Program-made: the position numbers and the translations under genes
Part shown: positions 1 to 7,881 of the stretch, piece after piece
Layout: each line of letters opens with the position of its first letter
Numbering within the stretch: the first letter of the stretch is position 1
Source of the DNA: a virus
Length of the DNA: 27,065 bases
Virus record (IMG/VR): IMGVR_UViG_3300005584_000030
Location: 1 to 27,065 of that record
Strand: one strand, 5' to 3'
Notes under the pieces: model-generated
The model's input: only the letters and a program-made list of their open reading frames with translations
What the model was told of the DNA's origin: nothing
The model's database searches: none

Positions 1-45
1 CGTTATGTGGATTATAGTCAGCCACTAACTTGGGTACAAGGTTAA
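1..45 (+). CDS. 3' end of an unidentified CDS (partial)
   Basis: Frame 1 is open from the window edge for 14 codons (RYVDYSQPLTWVQG) and stops with TAA at 43-45. The other two forward frames close within the first 27 bases. The next gene starts ten bases downstream on the same strand, the tight packing seen through the rest of the window. Too little is visible to name a product. Confidence 0.5.
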   Translation, partial: RYVDYSQPLTWVQG

Positions 46-54
46 TAACATTAT

Positions 55-516
55 ATGAGAGCAACTGAGTTTATTACGGAACTATTTCGCCCCGGTAATC
101 AAAACTGGAAGTGGAATCGACAATCCGAGGAAGAGGCAGTTGCAAATTTTACTGTGGGCGAAAGAAAGTATGTATGGTCAGCCTACAGTCATCACCGAGA
201 TGATAAGCCAGAAACATGGGAAATACAATTTCGTTTAATTAGAGACTTATTCGATCCTGAAAAATTATCACTATTTGGCACAACAGGTACAGGTAACTCA
301 GCAGAAGTAATGTCAATTGTAGTAGACATATTTCGTGAATTTTTACAAGACTACGGTGATAATGTGCAAAAAATTATATTTGATGCAAAAGAAACCAGTC
401 GCATAGCATTATACACAAAAATGGTTAATCGTTTAATACCCAATTGGGATTTGGAACAAGAATATAGTCCGGATTTGGGATTAAGATTTATATTAACTAA
501 TCCAAAACAAAGGTAA
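55..516 (+). CDS. Candidate capsid-targeted internal protein, function unknown
   Basis: A 153-residue protein of unknown function. Its N terminus, MRATEFITE, resembles the capsid-targeting peptide of T4 internal protein III (MKTYQEFIAE) and contains I-T-E, which fits the T4 prohead protease gp21 consensus (L/I)-x-E. In T4 such peptides direct proteins into the prohead core and are then cut off. If this applies here, the mature protein would begin near residue 10 and be packaged in the head; that is inference. Leucine after the cut is less usual than Ala, Gly or Ser. The C-terminal part (IIFDAKETSRIALYTKMVNR and a beta-like end) is faintly reminiscent of the end of compact acetyltransferase folds, but I would not assign that. 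Shine-Dalgarno support is weak (AAGG at 38-41). Confidence 0.75.
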   Translation: MRATEFITELFRPGNQNWKWNRQSEEEAVANFTVGERKYVWSAYSHHRDDKPETWEIQFRLIRDLFDPEKLSLFGTTGTGNSAEVMSIVVDIFREFLQDYGDNVQKIIFDAKETSRIALYTKMVNRLIPNWDLEQEYSPDLGLRFILTNPKQR

Positions 517-524
517 CCTAATAC

Positions 525-554
525 TTTACTTTTGTCACACTCCTGTAGTATAAT
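525..554 (+). promoter_or_regulatory. Early-type promoter of the dNMP kinase gene
   Basis: A perfect -10 TATAAT lies at 549-554. Its surroundings, TAGTATAATATG (546-557), are identical over 12 bases to the clear sigma70-like promoter at 21208-21219, which argues for a shared early -10 context. The -35 is poor: TTTACT at 525-530 gives an 18-base spacer. Initiation about seven bases after the -10 would begin near 561 and leave a leader of about 15 bases containing the Shine-Dalgarno AGGAG (562-566). Confidence 0.6.
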
Positions 555-567
555 ATGCTATAGGAGT
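539..567 (+). promoter_or_regulatory. SD-masking hairpin over the dNMP kinase promoter
   Basis: ACTCCTGTAG (539-548) pairs with CTATAGGAGT (558-567): ten pairs including one G-U, with a nine-base loop TATAATATG that is the -10 element itself. The right arm holds the Shine-Dalgarno AGGAG. RNA reading through from upstream would form the stem and mask the ribosome site, while RNA started at the internal promoter lacks the left arm. This is the same logic as in T4 genes e and soc. The pairing is seen; the regulatory role is inferred. Confidence 0.6.
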
Positions 568-575
568 TTTGTTTT

Positions 576-1211
576 ATGATTATAGGTATTACAGGGTTTA
601 TTGGTAGCGGCAAAGACACTATTGCTGACTATCTAACTACATTTCACGGATATAAACGAATTAGTTTTGCAGGCACTCTTAAGGATGCTTGTGCTTCTGT
701 GTTTGGATGGGACCGCGATCTGCTAGAAGGTACTACAAAATCTAGTAGAGAATGGCGTGAGCAAGTAGATCCATGGTGGAGTGAACGATTGGGTATACCT
801 GAACTTACTCCTAGATGGGTGTTACAACAGTGGGGCACAGAGGTATGTCGTGAAGGTTTTCATAATGACATCTGGGTAGCAAGCGTTGAAAATCAACTAC
901 GAAAAGCTAAGGATAATATTGTAATTACAGATTGTCGTTTTGATAATGAAGTAAATGCTATTAAAAATGCAGGTGGTATCACGATGAGAGTTGAGCGAGG
1001 AGAAAGACCCAAGTGGTATGATTCCGCGGTTAATTATAATAAAGGACCAAATAGTAATGCATTGTGGTCAATAAGTAAATCAAAATTAGACAGACTGAAA
1101 GTACATGCAAGTGAATATAGTAGCGTGGGTCTAGACTATGATTTCTATATAGATAATAATGATACCATTGACAAATTACATAAACAAATAGAAGATTTAA
1201 TCAACTTGTAA
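576..1211 (+). CDS. 1: Deoxynucleoside monophosphate kinase (T4 gp1-like)
   Basis: A 211-residue kinase that phosphorylates dNMPs to dNDPs for phage DNA synthesis. A P-loop, GFIGSGKDT, is at residues 7-15 with lysine at 13. The mid region (TPRWVLQQWGTEVCREGF) and the strand-Asp segment IVITDCRFDNEV are typical of phage dNMP kinases, and the length is close to that of T4 gp1 (about 240). The ATG at 576 is preceded by AGGAG at 562-566 with nine-base spacing. The gene has its own early-type promoter and a hairpin that could silence read-through translation. It converges with the minus-strand zinc protein and their 3' ends overlap by 15 bases. Confident in family; the exact nucleotide specificity cannot be told. 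Confidence 0.93.
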   Translation: MIIGITGFIGSGKDTIADYLTTFHGYKRISFAGTLKDACASVFGWDRDLLEGTTKSSREWREQVDPWWSERLGIPELTPRWVLQQWGTEVCREGFHNDIWVASVENQLRKAKDNIVITDCRFDNEVNAIKNAGGITMRVERGERPKWYDSAVNYNKGPNSNALWSISKSKLDRLKVHASEYSSVGLDYDFYIDNNDTIDKLHKQIEDLINL

Positions 1212-1538
1212 ATCTCCTCTTTTCCAATTTACCTGAGTCTTTTTCACAACTTCAACACAATTTAAGCATATGGTTCTTAAATTAGAAAAATTAACATTTT
1301 CTAAGCTACCATCTATATGATAGACAGTGGTCTGACTAGGATACAGACTTTTAAAACCACATAAGTCACATGTGGTTTTTTTCTTATATGAACTTTTTTG
1401 CCAAGTAGCTGTTCTTGGTTTTAACTTCTTTTTCTTTCTACCGCATTCATCACAACTACCGCGATAATGTGTAGTATCATTGCGTTTGTAGTTTATCGCA
1501 CAATAATTCTTATTACAAATTTTACACACAGGTCTCAT
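1197..1538 (-). CDS. HNH-like zinc-binding phage protein
   Basis: A 113-residue basic protein with paired cysteines: CKIC near residue 5, CDECGRK, then CDLCGF and a closing CLNC. The last pair flanks YHIDG...NLRTIC, which has the spacing of an HNH nuclease core (His-Asn-Asn plus zinc-ribbon cysteines). I recognise this as a widespread T4-type phage family, but nuclease activity is unproven and the first catalytic histidine is uncertain. It is the only minus-strand gene in this part. The ATG at 1538 is chosen over an in-frame GTG at 1571, because the GTG lies inside a forward terminator hairpin and the ATG starts just before the first cysteine pair. There is no Shine-Dalgarno. A CTAAATA element lies exactly five bases before the ATG, suggesting leaderless expression. 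It could be a free-standing homing-type nuclease or a DNA-binding regulator. Confidence 0.8.
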   Translation of the reverse strand: MRPVCKICNKNYCAINYKRNDTTHYRGSCDECGRKKKKLKPRTATWQKSSYKKKTTCDLCGFKSLYPSQTTVYHIDGSLENVNFSNLRTICLNCVEVVKKTQVNWKRGDLQVD

Positions 1539-1550
1539 GTGTTTATTTAG
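1539..1550 (-). promoter_or_regulatory. Candidate late -10 element, CTAAATA five bases before ATG
   Basis: On the minus strand ACTAAATA is followed by AACAC and the ATG of the HNH-like gene. T4 late promoters (TATAAATA) start RNA about six bases after the element, here the A of the ATG. The same spacing recurs at 1601 and 20321. Confidence 0.4.
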
Positions 1551-1564
1551 TACAGAAACCTTCG

Positions 1565-1590
1565 AAGGCACGGTTATTCGTGCCTTTTTT
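1565..1590 (+). terminator. Rho-independent terminator, plus strand
   Basis: AAGGCACG (1565-1572) pairs perfectly with CGTGCCTT (1579-1586) around a six-base loop, and a run of six T ends at 1590. The T run is on the plus strand, so it stops transcription coming through the dNMP kinase and antisense to the HNH-like gene. It separates the early-type unit from the late sheath promoter just downstream. Confidence 0.85.
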
Positions 1591-1599
1591 AGTATATTC

Positions 1600-1636
1600 G
1601 CTAAATATAACTATGATAGGTCTTAAAGCCTTATAA
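1600..1636 (+). promoter_or_regulatory. Late promoter of the sheath gene with possible leader micro-ORF
   Basis: GCTAAATA (1600-1607) matches the T4-type late -10. The predicted start near 1613 coincides with an ATG that opens a seven-codon frame (MIGLKAL, stop at 1634-1636). The sheath ATG is 46 bases further on, with its own AAAGGA at 1646-1651. Two CTTAAAG direct repeats (1622-1628, 1643-1649) flank the 12-base palindrome TTATAATTATAA (1631-1642). The promoter is plausible; the micro-ORF and the repeats have no demonstrated role. Confidence 0.5.
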
Positions 1637-1658
1637 TTATAACTTAAAGGAAAACAAC

Positions 1659-4600
1659 ATGGCACTAAGTTCACCAGGCGTAGAAGTAACAATCATTGAC
1701 CAAAGTCAATATTTACCAGCTGCCTCAAATTCAGTCCCCCTAATATTAATAGCAACAGCAAATAATAAAGCTGATGCCGCTGGTACTGGTACTGCTATTG
1801 CAACAATAGCATCAAATGCTAATAAATTATATCAGGTAACAAGTCAGCGTGATTTGATTAATTTATACGGTAGTCCATTCTTCTATAAAACAACGAATGG
1901 AACAAGTATTCATGGTTACGAATTAAACGAATATGGATTATTGGCTGCGTATTCATTATTGGGTACTACCAATCGTGCTTACGTTTTACGTGCTGATATT
2001 GATTTAGGAAGTTTAGTAGGTCAGTTATCACGCCCACTTGGTCCACCGGATGATGGTACATATTGGTTAGATACAATAAATTCATTATGGGGTATCTATG
2101 AATTTAATAGTACCTTAAATAAATTTGTCAATAAAGAACCAATGGTAATAGTTGATAGTGTTAATATTCTTGACGACATGCCAAGAGACAGAATTGGCAA
2201 CATCGGTGATTACGCAGTAATTCCAGGACAAACAATTTATGGTCAATTGTACAATAGCACTTTCTTTTATAAAACAAAAGATAATCAGTGGGTTCCGGTT
2301 GGATCTAGAGAATGGAAAATATCAAACCCTACAGTAACTGCTACTCTAACACCACAACAATTAAATGTGGGAGACTCATTTACCATTAACGCAGACGGAG
2401 ACTATCTAATTAGTATTGTTGTTCCTTCTTCTCCAAATAACACAGTTACAGGTATTGCTAATTTGATTAATAGCAAGGGTGCATCAGATTTGTATGCTAC
2501 TTCATCTGGTAATATTTTGAAGATTTATTATGGTGAATATGGAATTGAAAAATCAATTACATTGAACATTGGTGCTGGTACTGTCTTAGATGCATTAGGT
2601 ATTGATGCAGGTAGATATTTTAGCCCAGAAGTAGTATTTGGTACAAGCGCCCAAATGCCATTATGGACAACTAGTCAAGATAATCCTCGTCCAACCGGAT
2701 CACTTTGGATCAAAACGAGCGCGGCTGGTAATGGTATGGATTTTGCTTTGTCTAAGTATTCAGCAAGAACAGCATCATTCAATACAGTAAACGTAGGGAA
2801 ATATTCTAATGAATTACATGCTACATACGATTTAGATTCCTCTGGTGGAAAATCTATTCCTACTGATACGGTGATTGCTTTAGTAGGCACAGGTACTCCT
2901 GAGTCAGCAGTAATGTTCTATAGAAGATTGACAACTGGACCTACAGTTGTAACTAGTTCATTAACAAATCCAACAATAACACAAAATTCTACTTTAAAAG
3001 TTGGTGTTTCTTTACCGGGAACAAATGCATCTAGTAACGCATATATTATTTCAATGACCGGTACTACCGCATCTAGTTTTGTATTAGATTGGGCGGCTGC
3101 TCAAATCCCTTATACAACTGCAATGGTTACATCTGACGGAGCAATTCAGCTAACTCATACATTGGGTGGTGAACTTGTAATGAATGATTTAAACGCTGCC
3201 GGTCAAAGTAATGGTTTGATTAATCAATTAGGATTTACGCATACTATTACAGTTGGTGCTAGAAGAGGTAGTTTAGACACATATGCAAATTCATCATTAA
3301 ATCAAGATGCTACTAGTGGAAGTGGTACTGGTGCTATATTCAGTATCAGAAATTCTAGAGGTCATTACTATATTGATGGCGCTAACGGTGGAACAGGCTA
3401 CGTAGCAGGTGATGAAATTACAATTATTGGTAGTAAGTTAGGCGGAACAACTCCAGCTAATAACTTAAAACTTACTGTAGTTCAAGTTACTTCAGGTGGT
3501 ATTACATCAGTAGCATTCAAGTCAGGAACTGCATATACACTTTATTTTACAACATTATCAAATTGGGTAGATTTAGAGTATACTGCTAACGAAGGTGCAC
3601 CAAGTGCATTGCCGTTAACTGGCGCTAAGTGGTTCTATAGTACTGGTACAGAAATTGATATTATGGTCAAAAAGGGTACAACATGGGTAGGATACAAAAC
3701 TACAAACTATGATAGTTTAGGAAATCCTACTAACGCGGGTACAAACGCTACTGATCCAACTGGTATAATTTTACAAACTACAAAACCTTCACAACAGACA
3801 GACGGTACTCCATTAGTTTATGGTGATTTGTGGTTAGATGCTAGTGATTTAGAAAATTACCCTGCATTAAGTCGCTGGGAAGAAATTGACGGTGTGGATC
3901 AATGGCTAGCTATTGACAACACTGACCAAACAAGTAATAATGGTATATTATTTGCTGACGCACGTTGGGCAACTAATAATTATACTGACCCGGTAAATGA
4001 TCCTATCCCAAGTATTAGCAGTCTATCACTGAGCAATTATGTTGATTTAGATTGTCCTAACCCAGCATTGTATCCACAAGGTATGATATTATTCAATACA
4101 CGCCGTTCAGGATATAATGTAAAAGAGTTTAGAAGAAGTTACTTTACACAAGCTAACTATCCAGGTGCTAGCTTACCAACTCATCCTTATACATGGGTAT
4201 CAGTAAGTGGATTGAAGGAAGACGGCGCGGCATATATGGGTCGTAAGGCACAACGTAACATGGTTGTACAATCATTGAAGGCAGCAATCGGTACTAATAT
4301 GAGTATCCGTGAAGAAGATTCATTTATGAATCTAATGGCTACCCCGGGATATCCAGAACTAATGCCTGATATGGTTACATTAAACAATGACCGTAATAAT
4401 ACTGCATACATCGTCGGTGATACACCGTTGCGTTTAGCAGACCAAGCAACTGATATTTTAGCATGGGCTAATAACACTATAGGTGCAACAAGTTCAGGTG
4501 AAGATGCTATGGTAACACGTGATACATATCTTGGTGTATTCTATCCAAGCGGTATTACAACAGACTTAACAGGTGCTTCTGTTGTAGTTCCGGCAAGTCA

Positions 4601-5177
4601 CATGATGTTACGCACATTCTTACGTAATGATACTGTTGCTTATCCTTGGCTAGCGGCAGCCGGTGTACGTAGAGGTACAATTGACAATGCTACAAATATT
4701 GGATACTTAGATTCAATTACTGGTGAATTCAAAACTGTTAAGAATCGTATGAGTATTCGTGATGTATTGTACACTAATCAAATCAATCCATTAGCATTCT
4801 TCACAGGCGTAGGCTTGTTGAATTATGGTAATAAGAATACATTTGATTCACAAAGTGCGTTAGACAGAACAAACGTATCACGTTTAGTATGCTACATTCG
4901 TGAAAGACTACAGATTGCGGCTCGTCCGTTCGTATTCGAACCTAACGATTCACTAACACGTAGTCAATTGACCGGTGTAGTACAATCATTATTCATTGAC
5001 CTAGTTGCAAAACGCGGTTTATATGACTATTTGGTTGTTTGTGACGAGAGTAACAATACACCCGCAAGAATTGATAGAAACGAACTATGGGTAGACGTTG
5101 CAGTGGAGCCAGTTAAGGCTGCTGAATTCATCTATATTCCGGTACGTATTATGAATACTGGCGAGATAAATGGATAA
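1659..5177 (+). CDS. 18: Tail sheath protein (gp18-like), greatly enlarged
   Basis: Contractile tail sheath subunit. The N terminus (MALSSPGVEVTIIDQS) and the C terminus from about residue 845 (SIREEDSFMNLMATPGYPEL, then NELWVDVAVEPVKAAEFIYI) are classic gp18. At 1172 residues it is far longer than T4 gp18 (659). The extra material lies roughly between residues 125 and 800, is Ser/Thr/Gly-rich and beta-like, and carries several copies of a fibre-type G-D-x-W motif: DGTYWLD near 132, TGSLWIK near 347, TGAKWFY near 653 and YGDLWLD near 719. The insertion probably decorates the outer surface of the tail, as the T4 gp18 variable domains do. Good start context: AAAGGA seven bases before the ATG. 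The tube gene follows. Family certain, insertion function unknown. Confidence 0.97.
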   Translation: MALSSPGVEVTIIDQSQYLPAASNSVPLILIATANNKADAAGTGTAIATIASNANKLYQVTSQRDLINLYGSPFFYKTTNGTSIHGYELNEYGLLAAYSLLGTTNRAYVLRADIDLGSLVGQLSRPLGPPDDGTYWLDTINSLWGIYEFNSTLNKFVNKEPMVIVDSVNILDDMPRDRIGNIGDYAVIPGQTIYGQLYNSTFFYKTKDNQWVPVGSREWKISNPTVTATLTPQQLNVGDSFTINADGDYLISIVVPSSPNNTVTGIANLINSKGASDLYATSSGNILKIYYGEYGIEKSITLNIGAGTVLDALGIDAGRYFSPEVVFGTSAQMPLWTTSQDNPRPTGSLWIKTSAAGNGMDFALSKYSARTASFNTVNVGKYSNELHATYDLDSSGGKSIPTDTVIALVGTGTPESAVMFYRRLTTGPTVVTSSLTNPTITQNSTLKVGVSLPGTNASSNAYIISMTGTTASSFVLDWAAAQIPYTTAMVTSDGAIQLTHTLGGELVMNDLNAAGQSNGLINQLGFTHTITVGARRGSLDTYANSSLNQDATSGSGTGAIFSIRNSRGHYYIDGANGGTGYVAGDEITIIGSKLGGTTPANNLKLTVVQVTSGGITSVAFKSGTAYTLYFTTLSNWVDLEYTANEGAPSALPLTGAKWFYSTGTEIDIMVKKGTTWVGYKTTNYDSLGNPTNAGTNATDPTGIILQTTKPSQQTDGTPLVYGDLWLDASDLENYPALSRWEEIDGVDQWLAIDNTDQTSNNGILFADARWATNNYTDPVNDPIPSISSLSLSNYVDLDCPNPALYPQGMILFNTRRSGYNVKEFRRSYFTQANYPGASLPTHPYTWVSVSGLKEDGAAYMGRKAQRNMVVQSLKAAIGTNMSIREEDSFMNLMATPGYPELMPDMVTLNNDRNNTAYIVGDTPLRLADQATDILAWANNTIGATSSGEDAMVTRDTYLGVFYPSGITTDLTGASVVVPASHMMLRTFLRNDTVAYPWLAAAGVRRGTIDNATNIGYLDSITGEFKTVKNRMSIRDVLYTNQINPLAFFTGVGLLNYGNKNTFDSQSALDRTNVSRLVCYIRERLQIAARPFVFEPNDSLTRSQLTGVVQSLFIDLVAKRGLYDYLVVCDESNNTPARIDRNELWVDVAVEPVKAAEFIYIPVRIMNTGEING

Positions 5178-5181
5178 AAAT

Positions 5182-5203
5182 AAGTCCCCGGCAACGGGGA
5201 TTT
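5182..5203 (+). terminator. Hairpin after the sheath gene (weak terminator or RNA end)
   Basis: AAGTCCCCG (5182-5190) pairs with CGGGGATTT (5195-5203), with one G-U, around a GCAA tetraloop. Only a short, interrupted T run follows, so it is a weak terminator or a stabilising 3' end. It separates the sheath mRNA from the tube promoter. Confidence 0.55.
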
Positions 5204-5209
5204 ATTATA

Positions 5210-5230
5210 GATAAATAATAATATAGGAGA
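5210..5230 (+). promoter_or_regulatory. Late promoter and RBS of the tail tube gene
   Basis: GATAAATA (5210-5217) is a T4-type late -10. AGGAGA at 5225-5230 is a strong Shine-Dalgarno eight bases before the ATG at 5239. The -10 lies between arms of a 7-bp A/T inverted repeat (5202-5208, 5215-5221), which does not cover the Shine-Dalgarno. Confidence 0.7.
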
Positions 5231-5238
5231 AACACAAA

Positions 5239-5874
5239 ATGGCAACAGCCTCAAATTCACTGTTTAATATGACAGTAGGTTCAGATAACACCCCTAGTTC
5301 TCAGGGTTTGTTAATGCCTAAATTACAATATCGTTTCAGAGCATTGTTCCTAAATTTCGGTGTTGGTGGTTCTACACAAGAATTAACAAAACAAGTAATG
5401 GACATTCAAAGACCCAACGTGTCATTTGAAGAAGTTACACTAGACATTTATAACAGCAAAGTATATCTAGCTGGTAAACATGCATGGCAAGAGACACAAA
5501 TTAACTTGCGTGATGATGCGGCAGGAAACGTCAGTAAACTAGTTGGTCAACAATTACAAAAGCAATTTGACTTTGTTGAACAAGCAAGTGCGGCAACAGG
5601 ACAAGATTATAAATTTCAAATTAATTATGAAATATTAGACGGTGGTAATGGTGTATTGGTTCCAAACGTTTTAGAAGCATGGGAATTGTATGGCTGCTTT
5701 ATTAAATCTGCAAACTACAATAACTTAGATTATAAGAGCAATGAACCAGCAACAATTCAGTTAAGTATTCGTTTTGATAATGCAATACAAAGCCCATTGA
5801 GTTCGGGTCTTGGTGTACAAGTTGGTCGTGCATTTGGTGGCGGATCGGTAACTGGTATCGGCTCATCAAGATAA
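5239..5874 (+). CDS. 19: Tail tube protein (gp19-like)
   Basis: A 211-residue subunit of the inner tail tube, through which DNA passes when the sheath contracts. PKLQYRFRALFLNFG (residues 27-41), the DIQRPNVSFEEVTLDIYNSK segment (55-74) and the C-terminal NEPATIQLSIRFDNA are hallmarks of the T4 gp19 family, though it is somewhat longer than T4 gp19 (163). It directly follows the sheath gene, as in T4. It has its own late promoter and a strong Shine-Dalgarno, fitting a protein needed in many copies. The next gene starts three bases after its stop and encodes a protein with matching sequence landmarks, so the two are probably paralogous. Confidence 0.95.
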   Translation: MATASNSLFNMTVGSDNTPSSQGLLMPKLQYRFRALFLNFGVGGSTQELTKQVMDIQRPNVSFEEVTLDIYNSKVYLAGKHAWQETQINLRDDAAGNVSKLVGQQLQKQFDFVEQASAATGQDYKFQINYEILDGGNGVLVPNVLEAWELYGCFIKSANYNNLDYKSNEPATIQLSIRFDNAIQSPLSSGLGVQVGRAFGGGSVTGIGSSR

Positions 5875-5877
5875 TAA

Positions 5878-7074
5878 ATGGCAAACGGCTTCGTTGAAAA
5901 TCTATTAACCGACGCCGTAAAGGGATTTTTCGGTAATGATTACTTGCGTGATTACACTCACGCAAGTAAAACCTTTCTACCAGACACACAAGCATATTCC
6001 CCTAGATTTAAATTTTTATTTCATGTATATTTTGATATAAATGACGGAATCAGTAGCGCAAATGTTCCAAACATTCCAGAAGATCATAACTATGGTCTAG
6101 CAGTAAAAACAGTACAACTTCCTAAATACAGTTTTGATGTACACACTATGAATCAATACAATCGTAAACGTATTGTTCAAACTAAAATAAAATATGATCC
6201 AGTTAATATAACAATGCATGACACTAATAGTGGATTGATTACTAAGTTATGGCATGCGTATTATACATATTATTATAAAGATGGTGTTCAGCCTGACCCA
6301 TTAAATGCTCAAAAGAAAGCTAGTTTCGTAGGCGCAAGATCCCCTGCAAATAGAAACGGCGTGAATAATATTGATATAAACAAACGCAATTTATATCAAA
6401 AAGATATATCTAATAGTGACGATTGGGGTTATGTCGGTGAACCTCAAAGTCTAACGCAAGGCGAAGAATACAAAGTTCCGTTCTTTAGAGCAATAAACAT
6501 ATATGGTTTTAATAATCACAATTTTACATTGTACAGACTGATAAATCCTATAATTGAAAGTTTCACACATGATACTTACAATTATGCTGAAGGTAGTGGT
6601 GTCATGGAAAATACAATGACATTACAATATGAAACTGTACAATATTATACTGGTGCAGTAGATGGTAAGAAACCAGAAGAGATTGTTAAAGAATTTGGTT
6701 CATTAGGGCATTATGACAAAACGGTAAGTCCTATTGCTGCCGCAGGTAGTAATGGTAGTATTCTTGGTCAAGGTGGATTACTTGATGGTGCCGGTGGAGT
6801 AATGGATAAACTTGCTAGCGGTGATTATATTGGTGCTATTAAACAAACAGGACAATTAACAAAGACATTCGCACAACCCGGTGCAATAGTTAATGCTATT
6901 AAGGGTGATGCATTTGGTGCGGCTAGTGATTATTTAAAAGGTACGCCTAATAGGAATGTCAATTTTGGCTTCCCATCACCTAGCTCATTAATAAATAATG
7001 CACAAACCAGTCTGACACAAGGTATAGGCAAATCAACCGGATACTATCCAAAAGACTACACAGGACCAAGATAA
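5878..7074 (+). CDS. Tail-tube-like structural protein, possible tube initiator
   Basis: A 398-residue protein whose first 135 residues line up by eye with the gp19-like neighbour: SPRFKFLFHVYFD (41-53) against its YRFRALFLNF, and AVKTVQLPKYSFDVHTMNQY (75-94) against its QVMDIQRPNVSFEEVTLDIY. Both then continue into an alternating strand and an aromatic helix (LWHAYYTYYY). This suggests a tail-tube fold. T4 baseplate tube initiator gp54 and gp48 are known relatives of gp19 with similar lengths (320 and 364), so this may be the tube initiator or another baseplate-tube protein. The C-terminal 150 residues are Gly/Ala/Ser-rich (GQGGLLDGAGGV). The start lies just after the gp19 stop and is probably translationally coupled. 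Structural role likely, exact role inferred. Confidence 0.85.
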   Translation: MANGFVENLLTDAVKGFFGNDYLRDYTHASKTFLPDTQAYSPRFKFLFHVYFDINDGISSANVPNIPEDHNYGLAVKTVQLPKYSFDVHTMNQYNRKRIVQTKIKYDPVNITMHDTNSGLITKLWHAYYTYYYKDGVQPDPLNAQKKASFVGARSPANRNGVNNIDINKRNLYQKDISNSDDWGYVGEPQSLTQGEEYKVPFFRAINIYGFNNHNFTLYRLINPIIESFTHDTYNYAEGSGVMENTMTLQYETVQYYTGAVDGKKPEEIVKEFGSLGHYDKTVSPIAAAGSNGSILGQGGLLDGAGGVMDKLASGDYIGAIKQTGQLTKTFAQPGAIVNAIKGDAFGAASDYLKGTPNRNVNFGFPSPSSLINNAQTSLTQGIGKSTGYYPKDYTGPR

Positions 7075-7075
7075 T

Positions 7076-7444
7076 ATGGGTAATACATTAGATGCACCAA
7101 AGTCAATATTAGACAACACTGTTAAAATATTTGATAGTTATTATAATTCTGATATAGTCATAGATGCTAACCAGTATGAGATAGTAAAGAGTTATTTTTT
7201 TGACGTTAGCAAAAGTGAAAATATTTCTAGTAATTTTGCATCAATGATTTTCAGAATATCAAATATTACCGGTGATAATCCCTTAGACTTAATTGAGTAT
7301 ATGAAGGGTAATGCAAAGACTAAAATAGAAGCCAATGCTACGATGATATTTTATCTAAATGCTATAAAAAGCAAAACAGCATTGTATGGTATAAGTGTAG
7401 TACCACAACCCAATGATAACGTTCAACGTAACGTTTTAATTTAA
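7076..7444 (+). CDS. Conserved-type phage protein, function unknown
   Basis: A 122-residue, mostly helical soluble protein with no recognisable catalytic motif, signal peptide or membrane segment. It starts one base after the stop of the tube-like gene, and its stop overlaps the ATG of the head completion gene (TAATG). It therefore belongs to a translationally coupled structural unit and is probably a tail or head assembly factor or minor virion protein. The middle (NPLDLIEYMKGNAKTKIEAN) looks like a small helical domain. I do not recognise a named family. Confidence 0.8.
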   Translation: MGNTLDAPKSILDNTVKIFDSYYNSDIVIDANQYEIVKSYFFDVSKSENISSNFASMIFRISNITGDNPLDLIEYMKGNAKTKIEANATMIFYLNAIKSKTALYGISVVPQPNDNVQRNVLI

Positions 7445-7881
7445 TGGCTAACTATGCACAGGGTATATTCATACCCACAAATCTCGAAAAATATATAGGT
7501 AAACATCGCCCTAAATATCGAAGTGGTTGGGAATTAACTTTCATGCAATTTTGTGATAAAAATAAAAATGTATTAAAGTGGGCAAGTGAAGCTATAACTA
7601 TCCCCTATCGCCACCCGCTAACAGGTAAAATGGCTAACTATATCCCTGATTTTTTTATAGTTTATGAAAATAAATTTGGAAAGCAACAGGCTGAGGTTGT
7701 TGAAATTAAACCTAAAAAACAAAGTTTAATTGAAAGTAAGGTAGCAAATGCCCGTGACAGGGCCGTAGTAGCAGTAAATCATGCTAAGTGGGCAAGTGCT
7801 AAAGCATATTGTGCCCACAACAAGTTTGTATTCAGAGTTATCACAGAAGAAGATTTGTTTAGAAACGGTTCACGCAAGTAA
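7444..7881 (+). CDS. 4: Head completion protein (gp4-like), nuclease fold
   Basis: A 145-residue protein resembling T4 gp4, which acts after DNA packaging so that heads can join tails. It shows a PD-(D/E)xK nuclease pattern: SGWE near residue 27-30, IPDFF with Asp69, and EVVEIKPK with Glu87 and Lys89. The RPKYRSGWELTFMQFCDKN segment is typical of the family. Such folds are related to TnsA-type endonucleases, and trimming of DNA ends is a plausible but unproven activity. Its ATG overlaps the previous stop (TAATG). The next gene has its own late promoter. The length matches T4 gp4 (150). Confidence 0.88.
   Translation: MANYAQGIFIPTNLEKYIGKHRPKYRSGWELTFMQFCDKNKNVLKWASEAITIPYRHPLTGKMANYIPDFFIVYENKFGKQQAEVVEIKPKKQSLIESKVANARDRAVVAVNHAKWASAKAYCAHNKFVFRVITEEDLFRNGSRK

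Noticed and set aside
1539-1571. GTG start extending the HNH-like protein by 11 residues
   Set aside because: The GTG lies inside the forward terminator stem, has no ribosome site, and the extension adds no conserved residues.
5182-5221. SD-masking hairpin before the tail tube gene
   Set aside because: Both hairpins in this interval end before the Shine-Dalgarno at 5225-5230, so they do not follow the pattern found at 7880, 8396 and 11994.
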